In this document: piece after piece, positions 1 to 9,261 of the stretch | How positions within the stretch are numbered: position 1 is the stretch's first letter | Layout: the number at the start of each line of letters is the position of its first letter | From: Anaerolineae bacterium | GTDB lineage: Bacteria; Chloroflexota; Anaerolineae; B4-G1 | Length of the DNA stretch: 39,403 bases | NCBI GenBank assembly: GCA_016931785.1 | Contig: JAFGED010000255.1 | Span: forward strand, 1-39,403 | Reading direction: 5' to 3' | Notes under the pieces: model-generated | Told to the model about the DNA's origin: nothing | The model's input: only the letters and a program-made list of their open reading frames with translations | The model's database searches: none | Translations under genes and position numbers: made by a program

Positions 1-3000
1 CACCTGGGCCACGACGCCGCCCACCTCCAGCACGTCCTTGCTCAGGATGGTGGTCGCCCGCGCCGCCGCAGCCTGTGCTTGGGCGATCGATTCGTCGATG
101 AACTTGGGATAGTGAGCAGCTCCGGCCATGTACAGCCCGTCGCTGGCGAAATCGACCGGGCGCAGCTTGACGTGGGCCTCCAGGAAAAAGCCGTCCATAT
201 CCTGCGGCACCTTGAGCCGCGTCGCCAGCTCCTCTGCCCCCTCCGGCGGCACCATCGGCATGCTCAAAACCAGTAAGTCGGGGTTGAGCGTCAGCTCTTC
301 TTGCAGCGAGGGCTCCCATGCTGCAATTTGCAATTTGGAATTTGCGATTTGTACTTCCGGCTTGCGATCAAACGTGTACGGCACGAACATCACGCCCTGC
401 TCACGTGCCTCTTGATAGTAGCGCTCCTTGAAGCCGTAGGTGCGCACGTCGGTGTACAGCACCGTGACCTGCGCATCGGGATTGAGCTTTTTGAGGGCCA
501 AAGCGTTCGTAATCGCCGCCGTGCAGCAGACGCGCGAGCAGTACTTTTCGGCAGGGCCGACGCACTGGATCATGACGACGGAAGTTGGTAGACTGGTACT
601 TGGTAAATTGGTAGATTGGTCACCAGTTCCCAGTTTACCAGTTTCCCAACTACCGATTTTCCAACCTGCCAACAGGCTCTCAAATTCATATTGCGTGACG
701 ATCCGCGGGTCCGTCCCATAGCCGTATTCCGGCCCCTTGTACTCCACCGCACCGGTCGCCAGGATGGTCGTGCCGTGGTGTACCTCAATCTCGCCGGCGG
801 GGGTGCTGATGCGCGAGGTAAAGTTGCCCGCAAAGCCGCCGGTCTCCAATAGCTCGCTTCGCGCGTGGACTGTGATCTGTGGGTGGATCTCCACGCGCTT
901 GATCGTCTCGTGCAGAAATTCCTCCTGAGGGTTGCGCCACACGACCTCTTTGGCGTCGGCGTCCCAGCCCAGGCTGTGGCGGATGTTCCACAGGTTGCCG
1001 CCCAGCCGCTCCGATCGTTCCACCAAGTGCACCGGGAAGCCCTGGTCGGCCAGCGTCAGTGCTGCCGTTATCCCCGCTGCGCCGCCGCCGATGACGACGG
1101 CCGCCTTTTGCACCTGAATCTCGGTCACGTGGATCGGCTGCAACTGGACCGCCTTGGACACGGCGGCCCGCACCAGGTCTTTTGCCTTATCCGTGGCCGT
1201 TTCCCAGTCGTGGGAGTGCACCCACGAGCACTGGTTGCGGATGTTGGCCATGTGGAACATGCCCGGATTCAAGCCTGCCTGCCGGATCGAGTCCTGGAAC
1301 AGCGGCTCGTGCGTCAGCGGGGTGCACGAGGCCACGACCACGCGGTTGAGGTTGTGCTCCACCGTCTGCTCGGTAATGCGCTTGATCGAGTCCTGCGAGC
1401 AGGTATAGAGGTTGTGCTCGGCGTGCACCACGCCCGGCAAACTGGCCGCGTAGTGGGCCACGTCCGGTACGTCCAGGTAGCCGCCGATGTTCGATCCGCA
1501 ATGGCAGACAAAGACGCCCACGCGGGCACTCTCCCGCGAGATATCCCGCTCCGGCGGATATTCGGCCTCCTCGGTGCGCGTCCAGCGGGCCGGAGCCAGA
1601 AGCGTGCCGGCCGCCGCTGCTGCGCCGGTGCCCTCGACGACTGATTCGGGGATGTCCTTGGGCTCGCGGAACGGCCCCACGGCGAAAATGCCGTCCCGGC
1701 TCGTCTGCAATGGGTCGAGCATATCGGTGCGGCAGAAGCCATACGCGTCTACCTGCACGTCCAATCGCCGCGCCAGCTCGCGTGTCTCCTGCGGGATCTC
1801 CATCCCGACCGAGAGCACGACCAGGTCAAATTCCTCTTCGACGATTTCTCCTTGTCTCCCTGTCTCTTTGTCCCCTTCTGCTACGTAGCGCACGGCGAGT
1901 CCATGCGTCTCCGGGTTCTCGCGCAAAATCGACACCCGCGACCGCACGTAGCGCACGCCGTATCGCTCCTCCGCCCGGTGGTAGTATTCCAGGTACCCCT
2001 TGCTGAATGCCCGCATGTCCATCATAAAGACGCTGATCTCGGTATCAGGCTCGTGCTCCTTGATCATGATCGACTCTTTGGTGGCGTACATGCAGCACAC
2101 GGCGGAGCAATAGTCGTGCTCTTGATCGCGCGAGCCGACGCACTGCAAGAACGCGATCTTTTTCGGTTTTTCGCCGTCAGAGGGGCGCAGGATGTGGCCC
2201 TCGGTCGGGCCGGAGGCGCTCATCATCCGTTCCAGTTGTAGCGCGGTGACCACGTTGGGGAGGCGGCCCCAGCCGTATTCCTGCGCCTGTTCGGCGTGAA
2301 AGACCTCGTAGCCGGGGGCCATCACGATCGCGCCGACTTCGATGTCGCGCATCTGCTCCACCATGTCGTGGTTGATGGCGCCGGCCTGGCAGGTGTACCA
2401 GCAGCTCAGGCACTCGGAGCAGATGCCGCAGGCCAGGCAGCGCGCTGCTTCCTCCTGGGCCTGCTCGTCGGTGTAGCCGGTTTCGACTTCGGCAAAGTTG
2501 CCTATGCGCTTCTCTACTGGCAGCTCGGGCATGGCGACCCTCGGCGTGACCTTGACCTCGCCCCGGTCGATGCGCTCCTGGATCTCGGCCCGACTCAGAT
2601 CGACCACGGGCAGCTCGGGTTTGAGCGCCGGCTCCAGCTCCTCGCCGCGCAGATAGCGGTGGATCGATTCTGCGGCCTGGTGGCCGGCAGCGACGGCCTC
2701 GATGACGAAGGCGGTGCCGGTGGTGGCGTCGCCGGCGGCAAAGACGCCGGGGCGTGTGGCCGCCATCGTGTTGGGGTTGACGGCGATGGTCTGCTGGCGG
2801 GTGACGCCCACGCCGGCGCTTTCGGGGATGAACCCCAGACCGGCGCGCTGCCCGATGGAGAAGATGACGGTATCGCAGGGGATGATGTGCTCCGAGCCCG
2901 GTTCTGTCTCCAGGGTCAGGCGGCCGGTGGGATCAAACTCCATGAAGGTGACGTTGACGCACTCCAGCCCGCCGACGTGCTCCCCCCCCCTCGTCCCCCC

Positions 3001-4374
3001 CGCTTGCTGGGGGGATTGAGGGGGGGCGGCCACAATGCGCTTGAAGGAGCGGCTGGGATAGATCTGAATCCCCTCGGCTTGACAGGCCTCGATCTCCCAA
3101 TCGTGGGCGGGCATCGTCTCGCGGCTTTCCAGGCAGGCCATGTGCACCTCGGCTGCGCCCAGGCGCACCGCCGTGCGGGCCACGTCCACCGCCACGTTGC
3201 CGCCGCCCAGCACCATCACGCGCTTGCCTGCCACATCGGGCGGGTTATCCAGGCGCACGTCGCGCAGGAAGGAGGTGTTGACCATCACCCCGGCCAGGTC
3301 GGCGCCCTCGATGGGCAGCTTGCGCCCCTCGTGCGCGCCCACGGAGATGAGCACGGCATTGAACCCCGCGTCGAAAATGTCGTCCAGGTTGTCGACGCGC
3401 GTGTTGAGCCGCAGCTCCACGCCGAGATCGACGATATCCTGCACTTCGCGGTCGACGATCTCGGTGGGCAGCCGGTACTCGGGCACGCCCACGCGCAGCA
3501 TGCCGCCCGCCACGGGCAGCGCCTCAAACACGGTGACGCCGTACCCCATCTTGCACAGGTCCTGCGCGGTGGTCAGGCCGCACGGCCCCGCGCCGATGAT
3601 GGCTACGCGCTCCTCGTGGGTGCGCTCCGCCGGTTCCGGGGGCACGCGCTCCTGGGCGTACACCTTATCGGTGACAAAGCGCTTGAGGGCGTGGATGTTG
3701 ATCGGATCGTCCAGCTTGCCTCGGTTGCAGGCATCCTCGCAGCGGTGGTTGCAGATGCGCCCGCAGATGCCGGGGAAGGGGTTATCTTCCTTGATGACGC
3801 GCAGCGCGTCCTCGTAGCGCCCCTCACGGATGAGGGCGATGTAACCCTGGGCGCGCTGGTGGGCAGGGCAGGCGTCGCGGCAGGGGGAGATGCCGCGCTT
3901 TTCGATGGCAAAGGCGTTGGGCACCGCCTGGGGATAAAGCTTGTAGGCGGCGTGCTGTGTCGCCAGCCCCTCGTCGAAGCGGCCGGGGATAATGACGGGG
4001 CACACCTCGCCGCAGTCGCCGCAGCCGGTGCATTTCTCCAGGTCGATGTAGCGCGGGCGGGTGCGCACGCGCACTGTAAAGTTGCCAGCCTCGCCTTTGG
4101 CCTCCAGTACATCGCTGTCCATCAGCAGCTCGATATTGCGGTGGCGGCCGCAGTCGACCAGCTTGGGGCTGATGGTGCACATCGCGCAGTCGTTGGTGGG
4201 AAAGGTCTTGTCAAATTGCGCCATGTGCCCGCCGATGGCCGGTTTCTTATCGACCAGGTAGACCTTGTACCCGGACTCTGCCAGGTCGAGGGACGCCTGC
4301 ATGCCGGCGATCCCGCCGCCGATCACCATCACCGCGCCTACTACGTTTGGGCTTGTTTTTTCGTCACTATTCAT
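1..4374 (-). CDS. hdrA: HdrA-GltD nested fusion flavoprotein, partial (C-terminus beyond left edge)
   Basis: Reading from the ATG at 4374 the frame stays open to base 1, giving 1458 codons with no stop, so the end lies outside the window. Domain order: HdrA FAD domain (GGGIAG at about 19-24, DCAMC at 62-66); a [4Fe-4S] motif C115/C118/C121/C125; a GltD/NfnB-like NAD(P)H oxidoreductase at about 160-640 with N-terminal cysteines C165/C169, an FAD motif GAGPCG near 261 and a second nucleotide motif GGGNVAVD near 390; a CxxCxxCxxC cluster near 690; the rest of the first HdrA module with CCMYATK; the CHCGSN linker; and a second HdrA module. The predicted role is a flavin-based electron-bifurcating subunit that takes electrons from NAD(P)H; this is inferred from domains. 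The start overlaps the upstream stop as ATGA. Four repeat-derived segments are in frame, at residues about 449-464, 833-842, 1233-1264 and 1341-1351. The paralogue is the gene at 15582-20162. Confidence 0.9.
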   Translation of the reverse strand, partial: MNSDEKTSPNVVGAVMVIGGGIAGMQASLDLAESGYKVYLVDKKPAIGGHMAQFDKTFPTNDCAMCTISPKLVDCGRHRNIELLMDSDVLEAKGEAGNFTVRVRTRPRYIDLEKCTGCGDCGEVCPVIIPGRFDEGLATQHAAYKLYPQAVPNAFAIEKRGISPCRDACPAHQRAQGYIALIREGRYEDALRVIKEDNPFPGICGRICNHRCEDACNRGKLDDPINIHALKRFVTDKVYAQERVPPEPAERTHEERVAIIGAGPCGLTTAQDLCKMGYGVTVFEALPVAGGMLRVGVPEYRLPTEIVDREVQDIVDLGVELRLNTRVDNLDDIFDAGFNAVLISVGAHEGRKLPIEGADLAGVMVNTSFLRDVRLDNPPDVAGKRVMVLGGGNVAVDVARTAVRLGAAEVHMACLESRETMPAHDWEIEACQAEGIQIYPSRSFKRIVAAPPQSPQQAGGTRGGEHVGGLECVNVTFMEFDPTGRLTLETEPGSEHIIPCDTVIFSIGQRAGLGFIPESAGVGVTRQQTIAVNPNTMAATRPGVFAAGDATTGTAFVIEAVAAGHQAAESIHRYLRGEELEPALKPELPVVDLSRAEIQERIDRGEVKVTPRVAMPELPVEKRIGNFAEVETGYTDEQAQEEAARCLACGICSECLSCWYTCQAGAINHDMVEQMRDIEVGAIVMAPGYEVFHAEQAQEYGWGRLPNVVTALQLERMMSASGPTEGHILRPSDGEKPKKIAFLQCVGSRDQEHDYCSAVCCMYATKESIMIKEHEPDTEISVFMMDMRAFSKGYLEYYHRAEERYGVRYVRSRVSILRENPETHGLAVRYVAEGDKETGRQGEIVEEEFDLVVLSVGMEIPQETRELARRLDVQVDAYGFCRTDMLDPLQTSRDGIFAVGPFREPKDIPESVVEGTGAAAAAGTLLAPARWTRTEEAEYPPERDISRESARVGVFVCHCGSNIGGYLDVPDVAHYAASLPGVVHAEHNLYTCSQDSIKRITEQTVEHNLNRVVVASCTPLTHEPLFQDSIRQAGLNPGMFHMANIRNQCSWVHSHDWETATDKAKDLVRAAVSKAVQLQPIHVTEIQVQKAAVVIGGGAAGITAALTLADQGFPVHLVERSERLGGNLWNIRHSLGWDADAKEVVWRNPQEEFLHETIKRVEIHPQITVHARSELLETGGFAGNFTSRISTPAGEIEVHHGTTILATGAVEYKGPEYGYGTDPRIVTQYEFESLLAGWKIGSWETGKLGTGDQSTNLPSTSLPTSVVMIQCVGPAEKYCSRVCCTAAITNALALKKLNPDAQVTVLYTDVRTYGFKERYYQEAREQGVMFVPYTFDRKPEVQIANSKLQIAAWEPSLQEELTLNPDLLVLSMPMVPPEGAEELATRLKVPQDMDGFFLEAHVKLRPVDFASDGLYMAGAAHYPKFIDESIAQAQAAAARATTILSKDVLEVGGVVAQV
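322..351. repeat. CAATTTG/GCGATTTG heptamer tract, in frame
   Basis: Imperfect heptamers (GCAATTT, GGAATTT, GCGATTT) translated as about 10 residues. The same family recurs at 19426-19463. Confidence 0.7.
582..674. repeat. TTGGTAGA-type tandem repeat with inverted second half, in frame
   Basis: Units of 7-8 bp (TTGGTAGA, CTTGGTA, AATTGGTAGA) are followed by their reverse complement (CCAGTTTACCAGTTTCCC), so the RNA can fold. It is translated as about 32 residues of the HdrA-GltD protein between the EFES and VVMIQCVG segments. Confidence 0.85.
1848..1876. repeat. TTGTCTCC-type tract, in frame
   Basis: CTTGTCTCC, CTGTCTC, TTTGTCCCC units in HdrA-GltD. The paralogue at 17617-17668 has a related tract at the same protein position. 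Confidence 0.65.
2981..3028. repeat. C-run/G-run palindrome, in frame
   Basis: Runs of C followed by GCTTGCTGGGGGG and further G runs form an inverted repeat. It is translated as Pro/Gln/Gly residues in the GltD-like domain. A relative lies at 18430-18472. Confidence 0.75.
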
Positions 4375-4937
4375 GCGGTTTTTTTCTCCAGTGTTTCTCG
4401 TGCCATCGTGCACGCCGCCTCGCGGATCGTCGTCAGCTTGTTCTTGCGTGTCCAGCGCTTGACCGGGATCAGGTCGAACACATGCCCCTTGACGTGCTGG
4501 ATCCAGCGCTCCATACTCGCCAGGCACGTGATCGTGCCGTTCCCGCTGCCGCCCGCCGCGGCGACGGCGATCACGGGTTTATCGGCCAGTCCGCTCTCGC
4601 TTCCGCGCGTCCCCTCGCAGCGGCGCAGCCGGTCGGCGAACGCCTTGGCGCGCTCGCTCATCTCGCCATAGTAGACGGGTGTGACCAGCACCAGCGCGTC
4701 GGCCTCCAGCACGCGGGTGTGCAGCGCCTGGAACTCGTCGTTCACCTGGCATGCGTGCTCGGTCCGGCACGTGCCCCAGCCGTCGTCGCACGCCTGGCAT
4801 ATACCGACCTGCAGGTCGTTGAGGCGTATCTCTTCAGCCTGCGCGCCTGCCCGGCGCGCGCCTTCGACGGCGGCTGCGGCGCAGGCGGCCGTCAGGCCGT
4901 CTGTGTTGGGGCTCGAGCTGATCACGAGGACGTTCAT
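4371..4937 (-). CDS. Flavodoxin-fold NADPH-dependent FMN reductase / iron-sulfur flavoprotein
   Basis: A 188-residue protein that starts with the flavodoxin-like FMN phosphate loop SSSPNTDG (7-14) and has the PVYYGEMS segment typical of NADPH-dependent FMN reductase and Isf proteins. Between them is a cysteine motif, CxxC-x6-C-x5-C, around residues 48-64. It resembles the compact [4Fe-4S] motif of archaeal iron-sulfur flavoproteins, although the spacing differs. A good Shine-Dalgarno AAGGAG lies 6 nt before the ATG, overlapping the stop of the CBS-ACT gene. Its own stop overlaps the next start (ATGA), so it should be made together with the HdrA-GltD protein. It could be a flavin electron-transfer partner of that protein; the specific substrate is unknown. 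Confidence 0.85.
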   Translation of the reverse strand: MNVLVISSSPNTDGLTAACAAAAVEGARRAGAQAEEIRLNDLQVGICQACDDGWGTCRTEHACQVNDEFQALHTRVLEADALVLVTPVYYGEMSERAKAFADRLRRCEGTRGSESGLADKPVIAVAAAGGSGNGTITCLASMERWIQHVKGHVFDLIPVKRWTRKNKLTTIREAACTMARETLEKKTA

Positions 4938-4940
4938 TGC

Positions 4941-5594
4941 CTACTCCTTGGGCGGCTCCCACACGGTCACGATCTGGATTCCAGCGCTCTCCAGCGCCTG
5001 CACGGCTGCCTCTTTGTCGATCCCCTCCAGGCGCAGGGTGATGACGCGATCTTCCGATTTTTCACCCCAAAAGATGCCCAGCGAGTAGATGTTGGCGCCG
5101 ACGTCCGCCATGCATTTCGTGACCTTGGCCAGACTGCCTATCTCCTCTGGCACGACGACGGTGATGCGCGGTGAGGGGTGCCCGCCGCCCAAGCCCTCGA
5201 CAAAGACGCGAAAGATGTCGGTGTCGCTGATGATGCCTATCAGTTTCTCCCCTTCGACGACGGGCAGGCAGCCGATGCGGTTATCGATCATCATGCGCGC
5301 GGCTTCCTCCAGGGGGAGGTCGGGCTCCACGGCGATGGCCGGGCTGCTCATCACCTGGCCGATCTTGGTATGCGAGAGGATATAGTCGACCTCAAAGACG
5401 CTGAGGGTTGTGGCAGAGGTGGGGGACGAGAGCAACAGGCTGCGCTTGGTGACGATGCCCTTTAGGCTGCCGTCTGCGTCCACCACCGGCAGGTGGCGAA
5501 ACGGGTGGCGCTCAAGAAGCTCAAGGGCCTCCTTGAGGCTCGTTTCGGGCGTGACGGTGAAAGGCTTGGGGGTCATGCGATGTTTGACTAGCAT
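4941..5594 (-). CDS. CBS-CBS-ACT domain protein (AcuB-like)
   Basis: A 217-residue protein with two CBS repeats (about 1-60 and 75-135; motifs FRHLPVVD and IGCLPVVEG, each followed by GI(V/I)(T/S)) and a C-terminal ACT domain (about 143-210, starting RITVVVPEEIGSLAKV). This is the architecture of AcuB-like proteins. CBS pairs usually bind adenine nucleotides and ACT domains bind small ligands, so it may sense energy charge or an amino acid and regulate the Hdr proteins encoded around it; this is inference from location. It sits 4 nt after the mvhD stop and 3 nt before the flavoprotein start, in a tightly packed operon. No DNA-binding domain is visible. Confidence 0.85.
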   Translation of the reverse strand: MLVKHRMTPKPFTVTPETSLKEALELLERHPFRHLPVVDADGSLKGIVTKRSLLLSSPTSATTLSVFEVDYILSHTKIGQVMSSPAIAVEPDLPLEEAARMMIDNRIGCLPVVEGEKLIGIISDTDIFRVFVEGLGGGHPSPRITVVVPEEIGSLAKVTKCMADVGANIYSLGIFWGEKSEDRVITLRLEGIDKEAAVQALESAGIQIVTVWEPPKE

Positions 5595-5598
5595 TGTC

Positions 5599-6045
5599 CT
5601 ATTCCTGTTTCTTCGATTGTGTGGCTTTCAGCGGGCTGGGACCCAACTCCTGGATGCGCTTGGTGATATCGCGAATCGCGTTGGCAAACGTGTTCCCCAT
5701 ACCGCCGGATACAAAGTACATCTGTAGACGCTCGCCGCCCAGTCCGATGTCGTCCAGTATCTTTTTCGCATGCTTCACCCGCGCCAGCCCGCGCTCGTTG
5801 CCGCGCACGTGATGGCAGTTGCCGATGGGGCATCCCACCACGCAGACGCCGTCGGCCCCCTGCTCGAACGCCTCCAGCAGGTAGCGCCGGTCGGTCTTGC
5901 CCGTGCAGGGCAGCTTGATCAGTTTGACGTTGCCCGGATACTTGATGCGCAGCGCCCCGGCGGTGTCGGCCGCCATGTAGGCGCAATAGATGCACATGAA
6001 AACAGTGATCTCGGGTTCGAAGGTGTTTTCGTTGATTGAACTCAT
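5599..6045 (-). CDS. mvhD: MvhD-family [2Fe-2S] electron-transfer subunit (copy 1)
   Basis: A 148-residue protein of the MvhD/FlpD family (methyl-viologen hydrogenase delta subunit), which carries electrons into HdrA in Mvh-Hdr and related complexes. Seen here are C18/C21 (CIYC), C47 (LPCTGK), C68/C72 and C77 (GCPIGNCHH), matching the family cysteines. No hydrogenase large or small subunit is nearby, so the electron source is probably not MvhAG. A Shine-Dalgarno GAGG lies 5 nt before the ATG at 6045. It follows the 1054-residue double HdrA gene after a 38-nt gap made of repeat sequence, and is probably that protein's partner. About half its residues differ from copy 2 at 10752-11180 by eye. 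Confidence 0.92.
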   Translation of the reverse strand: MSSINENTFEPEITVFMCIYCAYMAADTAGALRIKYPGNVKLIKLPCTGKTDRRYLLEAFEQGADGVCVVGCPIGNCHHVRGNERGLARVKHAKKILDDIGLGGERLQMYFVSGGMGNTFANAIRDITKRIQELGPSPLKATQSKKQE

Positions 6046-6058
6046 TCCTACCTCGTGA

Positions 6059-6139
6059 GAATGAACAATGGATCAATGAACAATTAACAACTGGACCGCG
6101 TCTTGTTCATTGGCTCATTGTTCATTGTTAATTGCTCAT
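6059..6139. repeat. AACAATG-type repeat with inverted arms
   Basis: Heptamer-like units (AATGAACAATG, AATGAACAATTAAC) face their complements (TTGTTCATTG, CATTGTTAATTG). It spans the end of the 1054-residue HdrA gene, provides its last residues and stop codon, and fills the gap to mvhD. Confidence 0.8.
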
Positions 6140-9100
6140 CGTCGCCTAACCACGCCCCCAGCGGCAATTCTAGAATTTGCTCGTCGCGGTACGCCACGAG
6201 CTGGATCGCCTTGGCGGGGCACTCGGCCGAGCATGTGCCGCAGCCGGTGCATATCGCCGGGTCGATGTATGCCGCGCCTTTGAGGTTGCCCACACCCGTG
6301 TCTTCGTAACGTATCTTGGGAATCCCAAAGGGGCAGGTGCGCACGCATGTCAGGCAGCCCACGCACTTGCTCTGGTCGACCACGGAGATCACGCCGCCGA
6401 TGTAGAGCTTGGGCGCGGCGAGGATTGTGATCGCCCGGCCCGCCGCTGCCTGGGCGTTGGTGATGCACTCCTCGATGAACTTGGGATAGTGGGCCATGCC
6501 GCAGACAAAGATGCCCTCTCTTGCCATGTCCATCGGGCGCATCTTGATGTGCGCCTCCAGGAAAAAGCCCTCGCTGGAAAGTGGTATGTCCAGGATTTGA
6601 GCCAGTTTTTCGGTGCCCTCGGAGGGCTCGAGCGCCATGCTGAGTGCCAGCAAGCCCGGATGCAGCACGACCTCTTCTTGCAGGGATGGCTCCCAGATCG
6701 TCAACTCCAGGTCTCCCTGAGCGTTTATCTCTGTCTGCGGCATGTGGGCCTCGTCGTAGCGCACAAAGATGACGCCCTTTTCCCGCGCCTCGGTGTAGAA
6801 GCGCTCGCGGAACCCGTAGGTGATGATGTCGCGATAGAGCACGACCACCCGGCAATCCGGGTTGAGCGTCTTGATGCGGATGGCGTTCTTCATCGTGTTG
6901 GTGCAGCATGTGCGGCTGCAATATTCGACCTCGCCGGGCCGCCGCACGCACTGGATGAAAGCGACCTCTTTCAGCCCGGCCAGTTGCTCCAGGCGGTGGG
7001 TGATGATGTCGTCCAACTCCAGGGAGGTGACGACGCGCTCGTCTTTGCCGAGCAGGTACACGTCGCCGCGCCACTCCTGGCCGCCGGTGGCCACGATGGT
7101 CACACTATGCTCGACCGTCATCTCCCCGGCGGGCGTGCGTAGGGTGGAGTGGAACCGGCCCAGGCTGCCCGTGTGGGAGATGACCTCGGAGCGGGTGCGC
7201 ACCTCGATCCGCTGGTGGCCCAACACGCGATTGGTGAGATCGCGCAGCAGGCGCTGGGGGTTATCCCCCTCGGCCACGTAGTAGACGTGCTGCAGGTTGC
7301 CGCCGAGTCCGGCGTCGCGCTCCACCAGCGTGACGTCGAAACCGGCGTCGGCGATGGTGAGCGCGGCCGTCATACCGGAAACGCCGCCGCCTATCACGAG
7401 CGCCCGCCGGGCGGGCTCGATGGCCTGTTTGTGCACCTGTTCCGACAGGCGCGCGCGGGCCACGGCCAGGCGCAGCGTCTCTTTCGCCATGCGGGTAGCT
7501 TTTTCTGGGTTGTCGACGTGGGGCCAGGCGCACTGCTCGCGGATGTTGGCCATCGACAGTAAATAGGGGTTCAGCCCGGCCTGGCGCGTCAGGCGTTGGA
7601 ACAGCGGCTCGTGCGTGCGCGGGCTGCAGGCGGCCACGACGACGCGGTTCAGCTTTTGCTCGCCGATCATCTGTTTGAACGGCTCATGGTACTCTTCCAG
7701 GCAGGCATAGTCCACAGTCTCGACGTGCACCACGCCCGGCAGGGAGGCGGCGAAATTGGCCAGCGCGTCCGTGTCCACGATCCCGGCGATGCTTGGATAG
7801 CAGCGGCAGACGGTCACGCCGATGCGGGGTGGCTCTTCGCTGACATCGCGCTCGGGTGCCAAACCGTCCGATTTCCACAGGAATGGATACTCCCGCGTGT
7901 AGGGCTGGGAGCCCAGCTCGCTGGAGAGCAGGCGCATCACGTCACCCGCCGCGCCGGCCGAGTCCAGGATCGTTTCGGCGATCTCTTTGGGCGAGGAGAA
8001 GGTGCCGCAGACGTAGATGCCGGGCCGGCTCGTCTCCAGCGGGGCGAACTTGTCCGTCGCGCAAAAGCCGTAGGGGTTCAGCTCGATGCCCAGCAGGTCG
8101 GCCAGGTCGCGGGCGTCGTGGGGCGGCCGCGCTCCGACGGAGAGGACGACCATGTCGAACCTGTCCTCGGTGACCTTGCCGTCTTCGCCGGGGTAGCGCA
8201 GGATCAGGTCGTGGGTCTCGGGGTCCTCGGTCACGATCGAGATGCGGCAGCGTGTGTACGCTACGTTGTATTTTTTCCGCGCCTGCTCGTAGTAGGCGTT
8301 GAACTCTTTGTTGAAGGCGCGCTCGTCCATCATAAAGATCTGGCAGTGGACGCTCTCGGGACCCAGCGGGGAGCGCTGCTTTGAAAGCATGGCCTGCTTG
8401 GTGGCGTACATGCAGCAGATGGAGGAGCAGTAGGGGTACTTTTCCGTGCGCGACCCCACACACTGCAGCCAGGCGATGCGCTGCGGCAGCTTGCCGTCGG
8501 AAGGGCGCATCACGACGCCCTCGGTGGGGCCGGAGCGGCTGGCTAACCGCTCGTACTGCATCGAGTGCACCACGTTCGGATAGCGTCCGTAGCCCAGCTC
8601 CTCGAACTCGGATGCGTCGGCGAGGTCGTAACCCATGGAGAGGATGATGGCGCTGACCTGCGCCTCGCGCTCGAAGGTGTCTTCATCCAGGTTTACGGCC
8701 TGGGTGGGGCAGACGGACTCGCAGCGGCGGCACGTCTCGCAGCGCGGCACCTTGTCCACCACGTAGGCATCGGGCAGCGCACGGGGGGCCATCTTGTAGA
8801 TCGCCTTGCGCGCCGTCAATCCGGCCTCGAATGGGCTGGGCAGCGAAACCGGGCAGGCTGCAGCGCACAGCCCGCAGTTGATGCATCTTTTGGCATTCAC
8901 GTAGGTAGGACGGTGGCGCAGCACTACCGTGAAGTCGCCTGCGAACCCCTCGATGTTGATCAGGTCGGTGTTGGTCAGGATTTCGATGTTGGGATGCCGG
9001 TTGTTGTCCAGAAAAGCGGGTGAGATGGCCGGAAGCACGCAGCCGTAGCCGTGGTCGGACGTGCCACGGCACAGCACGCAGTCGTGGGTGGGAAACATGT

Positions 9101-9248
9101 AGCCCACCTGCGCCACGCGACCGCCCAACCAGGGCATGTTCTCTACCAGGTAAACTTTTAGACCGGCTTCGGCCAGGTCGATGGCGGCGCGCATCCCTCC
9201 CACGCCGCCGCCGACGACCAGCACGGCACCTATGGGTTTATGGATCAA
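6084..9248 (-). CDS. hdrA: Double HdrA flavoprotein (two HdrA modules in one chain)
   Basis: A 1054-residue protein. Module 1 has the FAD motif GGGVGG (13-18), two [4Fe-4S] motifs (C122/125/128/132 and C170/173/176/180) and the CCMYATK signature. A linker domain follows, then module 2 with GGGVSGM, and a C-terminal pair of [4Fe-4S] motifs (CVGCLTCVRTC and CTGCGTCSAEC). It should bind two FAD and many clusters and work as an electron-bifurcating hub. Oddities: the usual DCSSC segment is replaced by an expanded one with cysteines at 57, 60 and 70, and the linker CHCG is CRCY. The start is TTG at 9248, preceded by AAAGGAG at 6-nt spacing; no in-frame ATG fits the FAD domain. The last roughly 18 residues are encoded by repeat sequence (6086-6140). 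Confidence 0.92.
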   Translation of the reverse strand: MIHKPIGAVLVVGGGVGGMRAAIDLAEAGLKVYLVENMPWLGGRVAQVGYMFPTHDCVLCRGTSDHGYGCVLPAISPAFLDNNRHPNIEILTNTDLINIEGFAGDFTVVLRHRPTYVNAKRCINCGLCAAACPVSLPSPFEAGLTARKAIYKMAPRALPDAYVVDKVPRCETCRRCESVCPTQAVNLDEDTFEREAQVSAIILSMGYDLADASEFEELGYGRYPNVVHSMQYERLASRSGPTEGVVMRPSDGKLPQRIAWLQCVGSRTEKYPYCSSICCMYATKQAMLSKQRSPLGPESVHCQIFMMDERAFNKEFNAYYEQARKKYNVAYTRCRISIVTEDPETHDLILRYPGEDGKVTEDRFDMVVLSVGARPPHDARDLADLLGIELNPYGFCATDKFAPLETSRPGIYVCGTFSSPKEIAETILDSAGAAGDVMRLLSSELGSQPYTREYPFLWKSDGLAPERDVSEEPPRIGVTVCRCYPSIAGIVDTDALANFAASLPGVVHVETVDYACLEEYHEPFKQMIGEQKLNRVVVAACSPRTHEPLFQRLTRQAGLNPYLLSMANIREQCAWPHVDNPEKATRMAKETLRLAVARARLSEQVHKQAIEPARRALVIGGGVSGMTAALTIADAGFDVTLVERDAGLGGNLQHVYYVAEGDNPQRLLRDLTNRVLGHQRIEVRTRSEVISHTGSLGRFHSTLRTPAGEMTVEHSVTIVATGGQEWRGDVYLLGKDERVVTSLELDDIITHRLEQLAGLKEVAFIQCVRRPGEVEYCSRTCCTNTMKNAIRIKTLNPDCRVVVLYRDIITYGFRERFYTEAREKGVIFVRYDEAHMPQTEINAQGDLELTIWEPSLQEEVVLHPGLLALSMALEPSEGTEKLAQILDIPLSSEGFFLEAHIKMRPMDMAREGIFVCGMAHYPKFIEECITNAQAAAGRAITILAAPKLYIGGVISVVDQSKCVGCLTCVRTCPFGIPKIRYEDTGVGNLKGAAYIDPAICTGCGTCSAECPAKAIQLVAYRDEQILELPLGAWLGDDEQLTMNNEPMNKTRSSC

Positions 9249-9261
9249 TGAGCGCTCCTTT

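Noticed and set aside
582-674. Possible pseudogene or frameshift in the HdrA-GltD gene
   Set aside because: The frame stays open through every repeat tract, and conserved motifs continue in the same frame on both sides.
2296-4671. 791-codon plus-strand open frame
   Set aside because: Antisense to the HdrA-GltD and flavoprotein genes; composition is typical of a GC-rich shadow frame and no domain is recognisable.
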